From Streptomyces fagopyri (GTDB lineage Bacteria > Actinomycetota > Actinomycetes > Streptomycetales > Streptomycetaceae), in NCBI RefSeq assembly GCF_009498275.1, contig NZ_CP045643.1:992001-1056000 (forward strand): DNA of 64,000 nucleotides, read 5' to 3'. The translations under genes were made by a program, and so were the position numbers. The notes beneath the pieces are model-generated. The model did not search any database. It was not told the origin of the DNA and saw only the letters and a list, made by a program, of their open reading frames with translations. Shown here one piece after another: positions 43,804-52,779 of this stretch (its first letter is position 1; each line of letters opens with the position of its first letter).

Positions 43804-44547
43804 TCAGTGACCCTGGCCGTTGTGACCACCGGGGCCCTGGTGACCCTGGCCGTTGTGACCACCGGGGCCCTGGTGACCCTGGCCGTTGTGACCACCCGGA
43901 GCCTGGTGACCCTGGCCGTTGTGACCGCCCGGACCCTGGTGACCGTGACCGTTGTGACCGCCCGGACCCTGGTGACCGTGACCGTTGTGACCGCCCGGAC
44001 CCTGGTGACCGTGACCGTTGTGACCACCGGGACCCTGGTGACCATGACCGTGGTGACCACCCGGAGCGCCGTGGCCCCGGCCACCGTGACCGCGGCCCCA
44101 TGTCACCGCGTCGATCACACGATGACGGTCGTTGCGGAGCGTCGCGGTGTCGGCGCGGTTGTCCCACGCGTAGTAGCGACGGTCCTGGTAGACGTCCCGG
44201 CCCGCGTCACGCCCGACTCCCGTGTGCACCCGCACCGTCGCACCGCCACCCAGACGCAGGTGGAACTCGTACGCACGGCCGTCACGACCCGACAGCGTCC
44301 ACCCGTTCAGATTGACGCCCGAACGGCCCGTGTTCGTCACCTCCACCCACTCGTTGTTCAGCGAGGCGTTGCTCCCCGAGTCCCAGCCCGGAGAGTCGTA
44401 CTGCACCCGGCTGATCTCCACCTGCGCACGATGCGGGAACCGCCCCTGGTCCGCCGACGCCGGCAGCGCCGCGACACCCACCACCACACCGGCAGCCACC
44501 GCGGCCGCAGCAGCGCGACGAACCATCACAGACCGTGAAACAGACAC
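43804..44547 (-). CDS. Secreted lamin-tail-domain protein with His/Gly-rich repeat tail
   Basis: 247 residues, GTG start with AGGGGGC upstream. Signal peptide (VMVRRAAAAAVAAGVVVGVA... cleaved near ASA). Residues ~40-150 are a lamin tail domain: ISRVQYDSPGWDSGSNASLN, EWVEVTNTGRSGVNLNGWTL, then ATLRNDRHRVIDAVTWGRG. The last ~85 residues are seven units of the 11-mer GHQGPGGHNG(H/Q) after one degenerate unit, running right to the stop. The His-rich collagen-like tail could bind metal or cell-wall polymer; unproven. Confidence 0.88.
   Translation of the reverse strand: MSVSRSVMVRRAAAAAVAAGVVVGVAALPASADQGRFPHRAQVEISRVQYDSPGWDSGSNASLNNEWVEVTNTGRSGVNLNGWTLSGRDGRAYEFHLRLGGGATVRVHTGVGRDAGRDVYQDRRYYAWDNRADTATLRNDRHRVIDAVTWGRGHGGRGHGAPGGHHGHGHQGPGGHNGHGHQGPGGHNGHGHQGPGGHNGHGHQGPGGHNGQGHQAPGGHNGQGHQGPGGHNGQGHQGPGGHNGQGH
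43807..44060 (-). repeat. 33-bp in-frame tandem repeat
   Basis: About 7.5 units of 33 bp (GGTCACAACGGCCAGGGTCA-type) encode the GHQGPGGHNG(H/Q) array at the 3' end of the LTD gene. Units differ at a few positions (e.g. Gln for His in the last four). Confidence 0.9.
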
Positions 44548-44855
44548 GAACGCCCCCTAGAGGGAACAGGCGGACAACACAAAAGAATCCGCGAGTTGAG
44601 CCTCGGCCCGCTGGCCGAGAGCCACACTCTCCCGCCCGACCACGCCACCGGAGTCCGCCACCCGCACAGCATTACCGATCAACAACAAGGCCGTGATCCT
44701 CGCCTGCACTCTGCACGTATCCCCCACATCGCGAAATTGACGCCATAATCCGCTAAAACACTGGACGCCACCACAAACGCCACCCCTCACGCCACCCCAC
44801 CCGTCACCCGAAAGTGAGTAACACCCCCATCCCGTCCCGACCCGGGGGCCGGGAC

Positions 44856-44892
<37 letters not shown>

Positions 44893-44974
44893 CCACGGTG
44901 CAACCGTCCACGCAATGACGGACTTTGGTATGGACCTTCACGCGATCGGTCGCTAACCTCGGCGTCGCACGTCT

Positions 44975-44990
44975 CTGAGAGCGCTCTCAG
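44975..44990. promoter_or_regulatory. LacI-type operator-like palindrome upstream of the S1 protease
   Basis: CTGAGAGCGCTCTCAG is a perfect 16-bp palindrome ending 51 bp before the protease start. Its core differs by one symmetric base pair from the known CebR box TGGGAGCGCTCCCA. Confidence 0.6.
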
Positions 44991-45041
44991 CATGCCCTTC
45001 CGCTCCACTCCCCCATGACGGAACGACGAAAGGCAACTCCC

Positions 45042-46205
45042 TTGAGACGCACAACAGTTCTCCGCGCCGGCCTCTCCGCCGCACTGTTCCTGACCACCGT
45101 GGCCGCCGGCCTCAGCACCCAGGCATCGGCCTCCGACACCCCCGCGAACGCGTCCCCCTCCGCGTCCGAAGCCCCGGCGTCGTCGGCTCTGATCACCGCC
45201 ATGCAAAGGGACTTGGGCCTGTCCAAGGACGACGCCACCGCACGGCTCAAGGCCGAGGCGACGGCCCGGACGGTGGACCGCGCGGCCAGGCGTGCCGCGG
45301 GCGACGCGTACGGCGGATCGTGGTTCGAGGCGGGGACCGGGAAGCTCACCGTCGCCGTCGCCGACGGCTCACGGCAGAAGGCCGTCGAGGCGACGGGCGC
45401 CGAGGTCGCGCTCGTCCGGCACGACGAGCGGCAGCTCGACGCGACCCTGAAGCGCATCGACTCCCTCGACGCGCCGTCCGGTGTGGGCAGTTGGCACGTG
45501 GACGCCAAGAGCAACTCGGTCGTCGTGGGCGTGGTCGCCGCGCACCAGGATGACAACGATGTCCGCGCGTTCCTGGACCGGGCCCGCCGCAGCGGTCCGG
45601 TGACTGTCGCGACGACGCCGCGGGCACCGCGTACCTTCGCCGCGGGGACGGTGGGCGGCGACCCCTATTACACGGGTAACGTCCGTTGTTCCATAGGCTT
45701 CTCGGTGTACGGCGGATTCGTCACCGCCGGCCACTGCGCGCAGCCGGGAGCCGGTGTCAGCGGCTGGGACGGCAGCTACATCGGCAACTTCCAGGGATCG
45801 TCCTTCCCCGACAACGACTACGCCTGGGTCAACGTGGGCAGCGGCTGGTGGACCGTGCCCGTCGTGCTGGGCTGGGGAACCGTCTCCGACCAGCTCGTCC
45901 GCGGTTCGGCGGAGGCCCCCGTCGGCGCCTCCATCTGCCGCTCGGGGTCCACTTCGCACTGGCACTGCGGGACCGTGCTGGCGAAGAACGAGACCGTCAA
46001 CTACAGCCAGGGCGCAGTCCACCAGATGACGAAGACCAGTGTCTGCGCCGAACCCGGCGACTCCGGCGGCTCGTTCATCAGCGGCGACCAGGCCCAGGGC
46101 GTCACCTCCGGCGGCTGGGGCAACTGCGCCGGCGGCGGTGAGACCTGGTATCAGCCGGTCAACGAGATCCTCAGCCGGTACGGGCTCACGCTCCACACGG
46201 CCTGA
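45042..46205 (+). CDS. Secreted S1-family serine protease (streptogrisin type) with pro-domain
   Basis: 387 residues from a TTG at 45042 that has AAAGG eight bases upstream; the in-frame ATG at 45015 has no ribosome site. Signal peptide, then an alpha-lytic-type pro-region (~residues 45-190) with PxxLITAMQRDLGLSKDDAT, and a mature chymotrypsin-fold domain. The triad is H in TAGHCA, D in PDNDYAWV, S in GDSGGS. Three cysteine pairs are expected (RCSIGF/GHCA, ICRSG/HCGT, VCAE/NCAG). It is an extracellular protease made as an inactive precursor. Confidence 0.95.
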   Translation: MRRTTVLRAGLSAALFLTTVAAGLSTQASASDTPANASPSASEAPASSALITAMQRDLGLSKDDATARLKAEATARTVDRAARRAAGDAYGGSWFEAGTGKLTVAVADGSRQKAVEATGAEVALVRHDERQLDATLKRIDSLDAPSGVGSWHVDAKSNSVVVGVVAAHQDDNDVRAFLDRARRSGPVTVATTPRAPRTFAAGTVGGDPYYTGNVRCSIGFSVYGGFVTAGHCAQPGAGVSGWDGSYIGNFQGSSFPDNDYAWVNVGSGWWTVPVVLGWGTVSDQLVRGSAEAPVGASICRSGSTSHWHCGTVLAKNETVNYSQGAVHQMTKTSVCAEPGDSGGSFISGDQAQGVTSGGWGNCAGGGETWYQPVNEILSRYGLTLHTA

Positions 46206-46357
46206 CCCGCACCGGCGCACCTCACACCGTGCCGGTCACACCGTCCCGGCGCGTGATCCGGCCCCCGGCGCGGTGTGGGGCGACCGTCGGCCACCGAGCC
46301 GCACGGCATGCAGTACGGTGTTCAACGGTCAAGGAGGTCATTCTCGGGGAGGGCGCT

Positions 46358-47362
46358 GTGTCGCTTGAGGCGGCAGGGGTCTCGGTGACCGAGGAGTTCG
46401 TCTACCGGCACCTGGTGACGACGGGCCGGTCCTCGGCCCAGGACGTCGCCGAACGCACCGGACTGAGCTTCGCGGAGGCCGAGCAGGCGCTCGGCGCGCT
46501 GTCGGCCAAAGGCATGGCCAGCCACACGGACGTGCTCCCCCGCCACTTCCATGCCACTCCGCCCGACGTGGCGCTGATGCCGCGGCTGAAGCGGAACGCC
46601 GACGCGTTGGACCTCGCCAGGGCGGAGGCCACCAGCCTGTTGCAGGCCTACCGCGACACGATGCGCAGGCAGGACGCCAGCGAGCTGATCGAGGTGATCA
46701 TCGGGGCCGAGGCCCTGCGCCAGCATCTGCGCCACATCCAGGCGAGTGTGCAGGACGAGATGCTCTGGTTCTGCAAGGCCCAGTACGTGGCGATGCCCTC
46801 GGGCAGCAACAGTTCGGAGTTCGAGGCGCTGGCGCGGGGTGTGCGCTACCGGGTCCTGTACGAGAAGGCCTTCTTCGACGACACGGGCGCCGTGGACAAC
46901 GTGGTGGCGGGCGTGCGGGCCGGGGAGGTCGCGCGCGCGGTTCCCCATCTGCCGCTGCGTCTGGCGGTCGCGGACCGTGCCATCGCGGTCTGCCCGCTCG
47001 TGCCCGGCGGCCCGCAGGGCAGTCCCGACGAGCCGACCGCGGCGCTGGTGCGGGACAGCAACCTGCTGGCCGCTCTCATCGCGCTGTTCGAACGGTACTG
47101 GGAGGACGCCGTCCCCCTGGACGTCGACGACTCGGGCGCGGTCGCCGGTACCGACGGGGTCGGCTCGGGCGACCAGCTCTCGGCCACGGACCGGCGGCTG
47201 CTGTCCCTCCTCGTGGCCGGTGTCGCCGACAAGGCGATCGCCACGCAGATGGGCCTGAGCCGCCGCACCGTGCAGCGTCACATCCAGCACATGATGGAAC
47301 TCGCCGGCGCGGCCACCCGGATGCAGCTCGCCTGGCAGGCCGCACGCCGGGGATGGCTCTGA
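46358..47362 (+). CDS. LuxR-type regulator with TrmB-like N-terminal helix-turn-helix
   Basis: 334 residues from the GTG at 46358, with GGGGAGG upstream; an earlier ATG (46229) has no site. N-terminal winged helix (EFVYRHLVTTGRSSAQDVAE, LSAKGMASH), a central sensor-like domain, and a C-terminal LuxR HTH (LSATDRRLLSLLVAGVADKA, then GLSRRTVQRHIQHMMELAG). Single-gene unit between the protease and an acyl-CoA ligase; target unknown. Confidence 0.9.
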   Translation: MSLEAAGVSVTEEFVYRHLVTTGRSSAQDVAERTGLSFAEAEQALGALSAKGMASHTDVLPRHFHATPPDVALMPRLKRNADALDLARAEATSLLQAYRDTMRRQDASELIEVIIGAEALRQHLRHIQASVQDEMLWFCKAQYVAMPSGSNSSEFEALARGVRYRVLYEKAFFDDTGAVDNVVAGVRAGEVARAVPHLPLRLAVADRAIAVCPLVPGGPQGSPDEPTAALVRDSNLLAALIALFERYWEDAVPLDVDDSGAVAGTDGVGSGDQLSATDRRLLSLLVAGVADKAIATQMGLSRRTVQRHIQHMMELAGAATRMQLAWQAARRGWL

Positions 47363-47450
47363 GGAACCCGGGGAGCCGGGCCGTACGGCACCTGGCCACC
47401 TGGCCTCCTCGGCCGGATGCCGCCACGGCCGCCCGGCGGGGAACGGCCCG

Positions 47451-48989
47451 TCAGCCGACGCCTCGGCCGTGTCCTTCCCAGTACGTCTCGCGCAGTTTGT
47501 ACTTCTGGAGTTTGCCGGTCGCCGTCCGGGCCAGCTCGTCCCGGAACTCGACGGACGTCGGCGCCTTGAAGCCGGCGAGACGCTCCTTGCAGTACCGGAC
47601 CAGCTCGTCCTGCGTCACCTCGGTGCCGGGTGCGAGGACGACCAGCGCCTTGACCGTCTCGCCCCACTTCTCGTGCGGAACGCCGATCACCGCGACCTCG
47701 GCGACCGCGGGATGGCTGAACAGCACGTCCTCCACCTCGATCGACGACACGTTCTCGCCGCCGGTGATGATCACGTCCTTCTTCCGGTCGCTGATGGTCA
47801 GGTGGCCGTACTCGCCGACCGATCCGCCGTCGCCGGTGTGGAACCAGCCGTCGGACAACGCCCGGGCGGTCTCCTCGGGCTGGTCCCAGTAGCCCTCCAG
47901 GACCACGTTCGAGCGCGCGAGGATCTCGCCCTCGTCGTCCGTGCGCAGGGTCACGCCGAGCGCGGGAGCACCGGCCCGGACCAGGTGCTCCGCGCGCGCC
48001 TGGGTGTCCAGGCCGTCCCACTCGGCGCGGGTGCGGTTGACCGTGAGCAGGGGGGAGGTCTCGGTGAGACCGTAGATCTGGATGAACTCCCAGCCCAGTT
48101 CGGATTCGACGCGGGCGACGGTCCGGGTGGGCGGGGGAGCGCCCGCGACGATGATCCGTACCCGGTCGCGGCCGGGGATCTCGCCCTCCCAGGAACGGGC
48201 CGCGTCGAGCACCGCGTTGACGACCGCGGGGGCCGCGCACATGACCGTCACGCCGTGCTCGGCCACCCGGCGCAGGATCTCGGCACCGTCGACCCTGCGC
48301 AGGACGATCTGCCGTACGCCCAGTGCCGACATCGCGAACGGCATGCCCCAGCCGTTGGCGTGGAACATGGGCAGCGTGTGCAGGTACACGTCCCGGTCCG
48401 TGACGCCCGCGTGCAGGGCGAAGGTCACCGCGTTCACCCAGATGTTGCGGTGGGTGATCTGTACGCCCTTGGGGCGGGCCGTCGTGCCGCTGGTGTAGTT
48501 GATGGTCGCGGTGGCGTTCTCGTCCGGCTGCCAGGGCGCCGGTTCTGCGCCGAACCGGTACAGCTCCGCGTCACTGGCGGCCCCCATGGTGAACCGGTGC
48601 TTGCAGGGGATTCCGGTCAGCCGGTCCGTCAGTTCCGGGTCGACGAGGACGACGCTCGCCCCCGAGTGGTCGACGATGTAGTTCACCTCGTCCGCGGTCA
48701 GCCGGAAGTTGACCGGCACCAGCACGCGCCCGTGACCGCTGACGCCGAAGAAGGCGGTGAGCAGCCGTGCGCTGTTCGGGGAGACCACCGCCACCCGCGC
48801 GCCGTGCGGTACGCCGAGCGCGTCGAGTCCGGCGGCCTGGGCACGCGCCAGCTCGCCGATCCGCCGGTAGGTCAGCCCGTCCCAGGGCTCGGCCGGCTGC
48901 TCCGGCTCGTCGACGACGCCGATCCGGTCGGCGTACACGGTCGTGGCGCGGTCCAGAAAATCACGGGCCCCGAACGGGACGATCATCAT
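47451..48989 (-). CDS. AMP-dependent acyl-CoA synthetase/ligase
   Basis: 512 residues; ATG-ATG start (48989 or 48986, GGGAGG upstream). The AMP-binding motifs are intact: YTSGTTARPKG, QIYGLTETSP, the D in TGDGGSVGEYG and the conserved Lys near the end (ARTATGKLQK). It activates a carboxylic acid as acyl-adenylate and then CoA ester; length and phrasing fit medium/long-chain enzymes, but the substrate is not evident. Confidence 0.92.
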   Translation of the reverse strand: MMIVPFGARDFLDRATTVYADRIGVVDEPEQPAEPWDGLTYRRIGELARAQAAGLDALGVPHGARVAVVSPNSARLLTAFFGVSGHGRVLVPVNFRLTADEVNYIVDHSGASVVLVDPELTDRLTGIPCKHRFTMGAASDAELYRFGAEPAPWQPDENATATINYTSGTTARPKGVQITHRNIWVNAVTFALHAGVTDRDVYLHTLPMFHANGWGMPFAMSALGVRQIVLRRVDGAEILRRVAEHGVTVMCAAPAVVNAVLDAARSWEGEIPGRDRVRIIVAGAPPPTRTVARVESELGWEFIQIYGLTETSPLLTVNRTRAEWDGLDTQARAEHLVRAGAPALGVTLRTDDEGEILARSNVVLEGYWDQPEETARALSDGWFHTGDGGSVGEYGHLTISDRKKDVIITGGENVSSIEVEDVLFSHPAVAEVAVIGVPHEKWGETVKALVVLAPGTEVTQDELVRYCKERLAGFKAPTSVEFRDELARTATGKLQKYKLRETYWEGHGRGVG

Positions 48990-49162
48990 GGCCTCCCGAT
49001 GCTCAGAAGATGTGCGGCTTCCATCCGGCCATGACACGGCCGTCCGGACAACCCCATGAGACCCGCATTGATGTCAGCGACGCGCGAACGCGGCCCGAGG
49101 CCCGAGGCCCGATCTCTTGTCACCGTTCGCGGTGGACTTCTCGGTGTTCCCGCTCGGATCGG

Positions 49163-49744
49163 TCAACGGCGCACCCGACAGCGCAGATGAAGCACCCGGT
49201 TGCCCTGAATCACGACGTCAGGATCCTCCAGCAGGTGCTGCGCGTGGACCGACCCGAAGTAGCGCTTGCCGGACCCGAACACGACGGGTACGACGTCCAT
49301 GCGCACCTCGTCGATCAGACCCGCGGCGAGCACCTGGCCACCGACGTCGCCGGCGGCGACCTCGACGATGCGGTCACCCGCGAGCTCCCGCGCCCTGGCC
49401 ACGGCCGCCTCGACGCCGTCGACGAAGTGAAACGGCGCCTCGGGGTCCCAGCCCTCGGGCATCGGCCGGTGCGACACGACGACCACGTGGTCGATACCGC
49501 CCGGAGGCTTCCCGTCCCAGCCGTCCGTCATGTCGAAGACGTGGCGGCCGACGATCGTCACTCCGATCTGGTCCCAGTACGGCCGGGTGTAGTCGTAGGA
49601 CGTCTGCGACACCTTCACCACGCCGCTCTCGTCCAACGGGACGTCACCGCTGGACAACCAGTCGAACAGCGGTCCGGGCTGGTCGTTCTCGTCCGCGATG
49701 AAGCCGTCCACCGATACCGAGCTGTACATGACCACGTTGCCCAC
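49163..49744 (-). CDS. Dihydrofolate reductase-like (RibD C-terminal) protein
   Basis: 193 residues from a GTG at 49744 with AGAGGAGAG upstream. Pattern typical of the YyaP/RibD_C family: MYSSVSVDGFIADENDQPGP, VTIVGRHVFDMTDGWDGKPP, VVVSHRPMPEGW, VEVAAGDVGGQVLAAGLIDE, and the final strand. It binds NADPH; the substrate is unknown. Confidence 0.92.
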   Translation of the reverse strand: MGNVVMYSSVSVDGFIADENDQPGPLFDWLSSGDVPLDESGVVKVSQTSYDYTRPYWDQIGVTIVGRHVFDMTDGWDGKPPGGIDHVVVVSHRPMPEGWDPEAPFHFVDGVEAAVARARELAGDRIVEVAAGDVGGQVLAAGLIDEVRMDVVPVVFGSGKRYFGSVHAQHLLEDPDVVIQGNRVLHLRCRVRR

Positions 49745-50147
49745 GGGGCTCTCCTCTGCTTCGGGATGCCCCAAATTAGCGTGTCGTGAGCTGTCGCTCC
49801 GGTAAGAAATCAATCGTCCGGCCGGCCTCAGCCGCAAGATCACTTCGTGGTCCGGAAGAGCGCGCCGACGACGACCGACCCGCGGACGGTCTCCCCGGGG
49901 CGAGGCCCTCCCGGCGACCGTCGGCCCGGTCCCGGCGGGGCGGCGCCGCGGCCCCGACGAGCCTTCGCCGAGGCCGTCCGACGCTCCGCTCACCAGCAAA
50001 GGAGGCCCGCCCGCGGACCGTAACCGCATCGGTAGCCGAACTGCTTCCCGATTCCGGCACAGTGGTCCCCGGTCTGGGCTAGATTCGGGAATCCTCGGCA
50101 CAGGCGCCTCTCTGTGAGGCCATGGCGAGGAGAATTCTGGAGCGGGG
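49745..50147. other. Divergent intergenic region, no gene recognised
   Basis: About 400 bp between the RibD-like gene and the acyl-CoA ligase. It must hold both promoters; the AT-richer pocket at 49780-49850 is the best candidate. No clear hairpin or palindrome was found. Confidence 0.45.
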
Positions 50148-52052
50148 ATGCACGCGTTCGAACTTCCTCCACCGGCCGGCACCGTCATGCAGGGGGGACT
50201 CGCCGACAGTCTCTTCGAAACGGCGCGGCGTGAACCGGCACTCGCCCAGGTGGCGCGCCGTCTCGACGGGCCTTCGGGTCCCTGGGTATCGATCACCGCG
50301 GCCGAGCTGTGGGACGAGGTCCTGGACGTCGCCAGGGGGTTGGTCGCCTCCGGGATACGCCCGGGCAACCGCGTGGCCATCATGGCGCGCACACGCTACG
50401 AGTGGACCGTGCTCAGCTACGCGCTGTGGACGGTGGGCGCCGAACTCGTCCCGATCTACCCGACCTCGTCGCACGAGCAGGTCGCGTGGATCCTGCAGGA
50501 CGCGGCCTGCGTCGCCGTGGTCGTCGAGGACGAACAGGGCATCATGACGGTCGGCTCGGCGTGCGCGTCGCTCCCGGCGCTGCGCCACGTCTGGCAGTTG
50601 GACACCGGGGCCCTGTCGCAGCTCGCCGAGCGCGGCCGGGTGATCCCGCCGACGACGGTCGACTCGCTCCGCCGGATCGTGCTGCCCGACTCGACCGCGG
50701 TCATCGCGTACACCTCCGGCACGACGGGGAACCCGAGGGGCTGCGCCCTGACCCACCGCAGTCTGGCCAGCCCCGTCGACACGCTGCTCGCGGGCTGGAG
50801 ACACACGGCCGCGCCGCCCGGTGAACAGCCCGTCATCCTCGCCTTCCTGCCCTTCTCCCACGTGTACGGCCTGATGATCCAGGGGCTGTGTCTGCGGGGC
50901 GGAATCCTGCTGGGACACGAGCCCGACCTGAGCGAGGAGTCGCTCTCCACGGCGCTCCTCTCCTTCCGTCCCACCTTCCTCTACGCCGTCCCGTTCGTCT
51001 TCGAGAAGATCTACAAGAACTTCGTGCGGACGGCGCAACAGAGCGGCCGCGGTGCCCTGTTCGAGCGCGCCGTCCAGACCGCCAAGGACTTCGCCGCAGC
51101 CGGCGAGCGCCAGCGGCTGGGCACCGGGCCCGGTCCCGGCTTCGACCTGCGCCTGCAGCACGCCCTGTACGAGAAGACCGTCTACCGGAAGCTGCGCGCC
51201 ACCCTGGGCGGGCGGGTGTGCGGGGCGGTGTCGGGCGGTTCGCCCCTCAACCGGGAACTCGCCCTGTTCTACGCGGGCATCGGGATCCTCGTCCACGACG
51301 GCTACGGGCTGACCGAGACGAGCGGCGGCATCACCGCGCAGCCGGTGGGCCGGGCGAAGTTCGGAACCGTCGGGCAGGCGCTGCCGGGGACGGACATCCG
51401 GGTGGCCGACGACGGGGAGATCCTGGTCTGGGGGCCCTCGGTGTTCCAGGGGTACATCAACGACGAGCCCGCCACCTACGCGTCGTTCCAGGACGGCTGG
51501 CTGGCGACGGGCGACATAGGCCGCCTCGACACCGAGCGGTATCTCACCATCACCGGGCGCAAGAAGGACATCATCATCACGAGCGGCGGCAAGAGCGTGG
51601 CTCCCGCCGCCCTGGAAGAGCGTCTGCGCGTCCATCCGTTGATCCACCAGGCGGTGATCGTGGGCGACAACCGGCCCTGTGTGGGCGCCCTCATCACCCT
51701 GGACCCCGATTTCCTCGCCCACTGGCGCGGCACGTGGACCAAGGGCGAGACGGCGGCACCCCGCGACGCCAGGGAGGAGAACGAGCTGCGCGAGGAGGTC
51801 AGGCGCGCCGTGGCCTCGGCCAACAGCACCGTGTCCCCCACGGAGTCCATCCGGGTGTTCCGTGTCCTTCCGGAACCCTTCGACCTGGCCAACGGGTTGT
51901 TGACCCCTTCGATGAAGTTGCGTCGGGACGCCATCTCACAGCGGTTCGCCGCCGAGATCGACGCCATGTACCAGACGTCCTCGCGGCTGCCGCGGGAGTA
52001 CACGCCGAACGAGCCGTCCGTCTGGGACGACTCGGACAACGTGTTCCGCTGA
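50148..52052 (+). CDS. Long-chain fatty-acid-CoA ligase (FadD15-like)
   Basis: 634 residues starting MHAFELPPPAGTVMQGGLAD. AMP-binding motifs: AYTSGTTGNPRGC, GYGLTETSGG, TGDIGRLDTERYLTITGRKK. The 600+ residue length and IITSGGKSVAPAALEERLR are typical of the FadD15 type that activates long-chain fatty acids. It is independent of the other ligase. Confidence 0.93.
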   Translation: MHAFELPPPAGTVMQGGLADSLFETARREPALAQVARRLDGPSGPWVSITAAELWDEVLDVARGLVASGIRPGNRVAIMARTRYEWTVLSYALWTVGAELVPIYPTSSHEQVAWILQDAACVAVVVEDEQGIMTVGSACASLPALRHVWQLDTGALSQLAERGRVIPPTTVDSLRRIVLPDSTAVIAYTSGTTGNPRGCALTHRSLASPVDTLLAGWRHTAAPPGEQPVILAFLPFSHVYGLMIQGLCLRGGILLGHEPDLSEESLSTALLSFRPTFLYAVPFVFEKIYKNFVRTAQQSGRGALFERAVQTAKDFAAAGERQRLGTGPGPGFDLRLQHALYEKTVYRKLRATLGGRVCGAVSGGSPLNRELALFYAGIGILVHDGYGLTETSGGITAQPVGRAKFGTVGQALPGTDIRVADDGEILVWGPSVFQGYINDEPATYASFQDGWLATGDIGRLDTERYLTITGRKKDIIITSGGKSVAPAALEERLRVHPLIHQAVIVGDNRPCVGALITLDPDFLAHWRGTWTKGETAAPRDAREENELREEVRRAVASANSTVSPTESIRVFRVLPEPFDLANGLLTPSMKLRRDAISQRFAAEIDAMYQTSSRLPREYTPNEPSVWDDSDNVFR

Positions 52053-52779
52053 GGCGGCAGCACGCGACATCACCGTCGCCGCGGCCCTGGCGACGACACC
52101 CGATGCCGCCCGGGACCGCGGCGCCCTGTACGAGGCCCGCGCTCCCGAGCTCCCCGGCTCCCGAGCTCCCGGTGAGAAGCCCGGTGACGCCGGGCCGGTG
52201 GCACCGGTCCCCGCGGTTCGCCGGTCAGCACCGCGGTGAAGACCGGCTCCGGTGTGTCCTCGGTCCTCGGTGGAGGACCTCGTCGGGCACACCGGGGCGG
52301 AGCCGCACCCGACGTGCGCCGTCGATGACCCGGCACTCCCCGCCGACAGCGTCCGGAGGCTCCGTGTCACGGACGGCACCGCCGGCGTCCTCACTCTCGG
52401 CCCCGGCCGCCCTGACCGCCCCGGCCGCCCCGACCGCTGGGACCCGCCCCTCCGCCCCGTCTCCCCGTCTTCCGATCCCCGTGCTCGCGATGCTCGTACT
52501 TCCGATCTCCGGGCTTCCGATCCCCGCGCGTGCGATGCTCCGGCCTCCGAGGCCCGTGCTCGTGATGCTCACGCTTCCGAGGCCCGTGCTCGCGCCGCGT
52601 GCGCCGCGCGGGACGTAGGTGCGTCCCGCGAGCGCCCTCAGGGGCGTGACCCGGATTCCGGCCCCCGACATCCTGGTGGTGTTCATGGGACCACAGTGCT
52701 CCCGGGACGGCTGAGCAGCCAGATCCCTGCTGTGCGCAGGAACGCGGATCCTGGTACCCGCAGCACCACCCTGAGCGGG
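52053..52779. other. Gene-poor stretch with short tandem repeats
   Basis: About 730 bp between two converging genes. One minus-strand frame (52225-52686, 153 codons) is open across the repeat array but has no good ribosome site or recognised domain; left uncalled. No other gene seen. Confidence 0.5.
52469..52597. repeat. 15/30-bp imperfect tandem repeat
   Basis: Units starting CTTCCGATCCCCGTGCTCGC (30 bp) recur about 4.5 times, one of them shortened to 15 bp. All unit lengths are multiples of three. Confidence 0.75.

Noticed and set aside
43804..44060. CRISPR-like regular repeats
   Set aside because: The 33-bp units are contiguous without spacers and encode an in-frame protein repeat in the LTD protein.
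52225..52686. A 153-codon minus-strand frame with decapeptide repeats
   Set aside because: No strong ribosome site (GGAG is 12 bases away) and no recognised domain; reported as a repeat and a low-interest finding instead.
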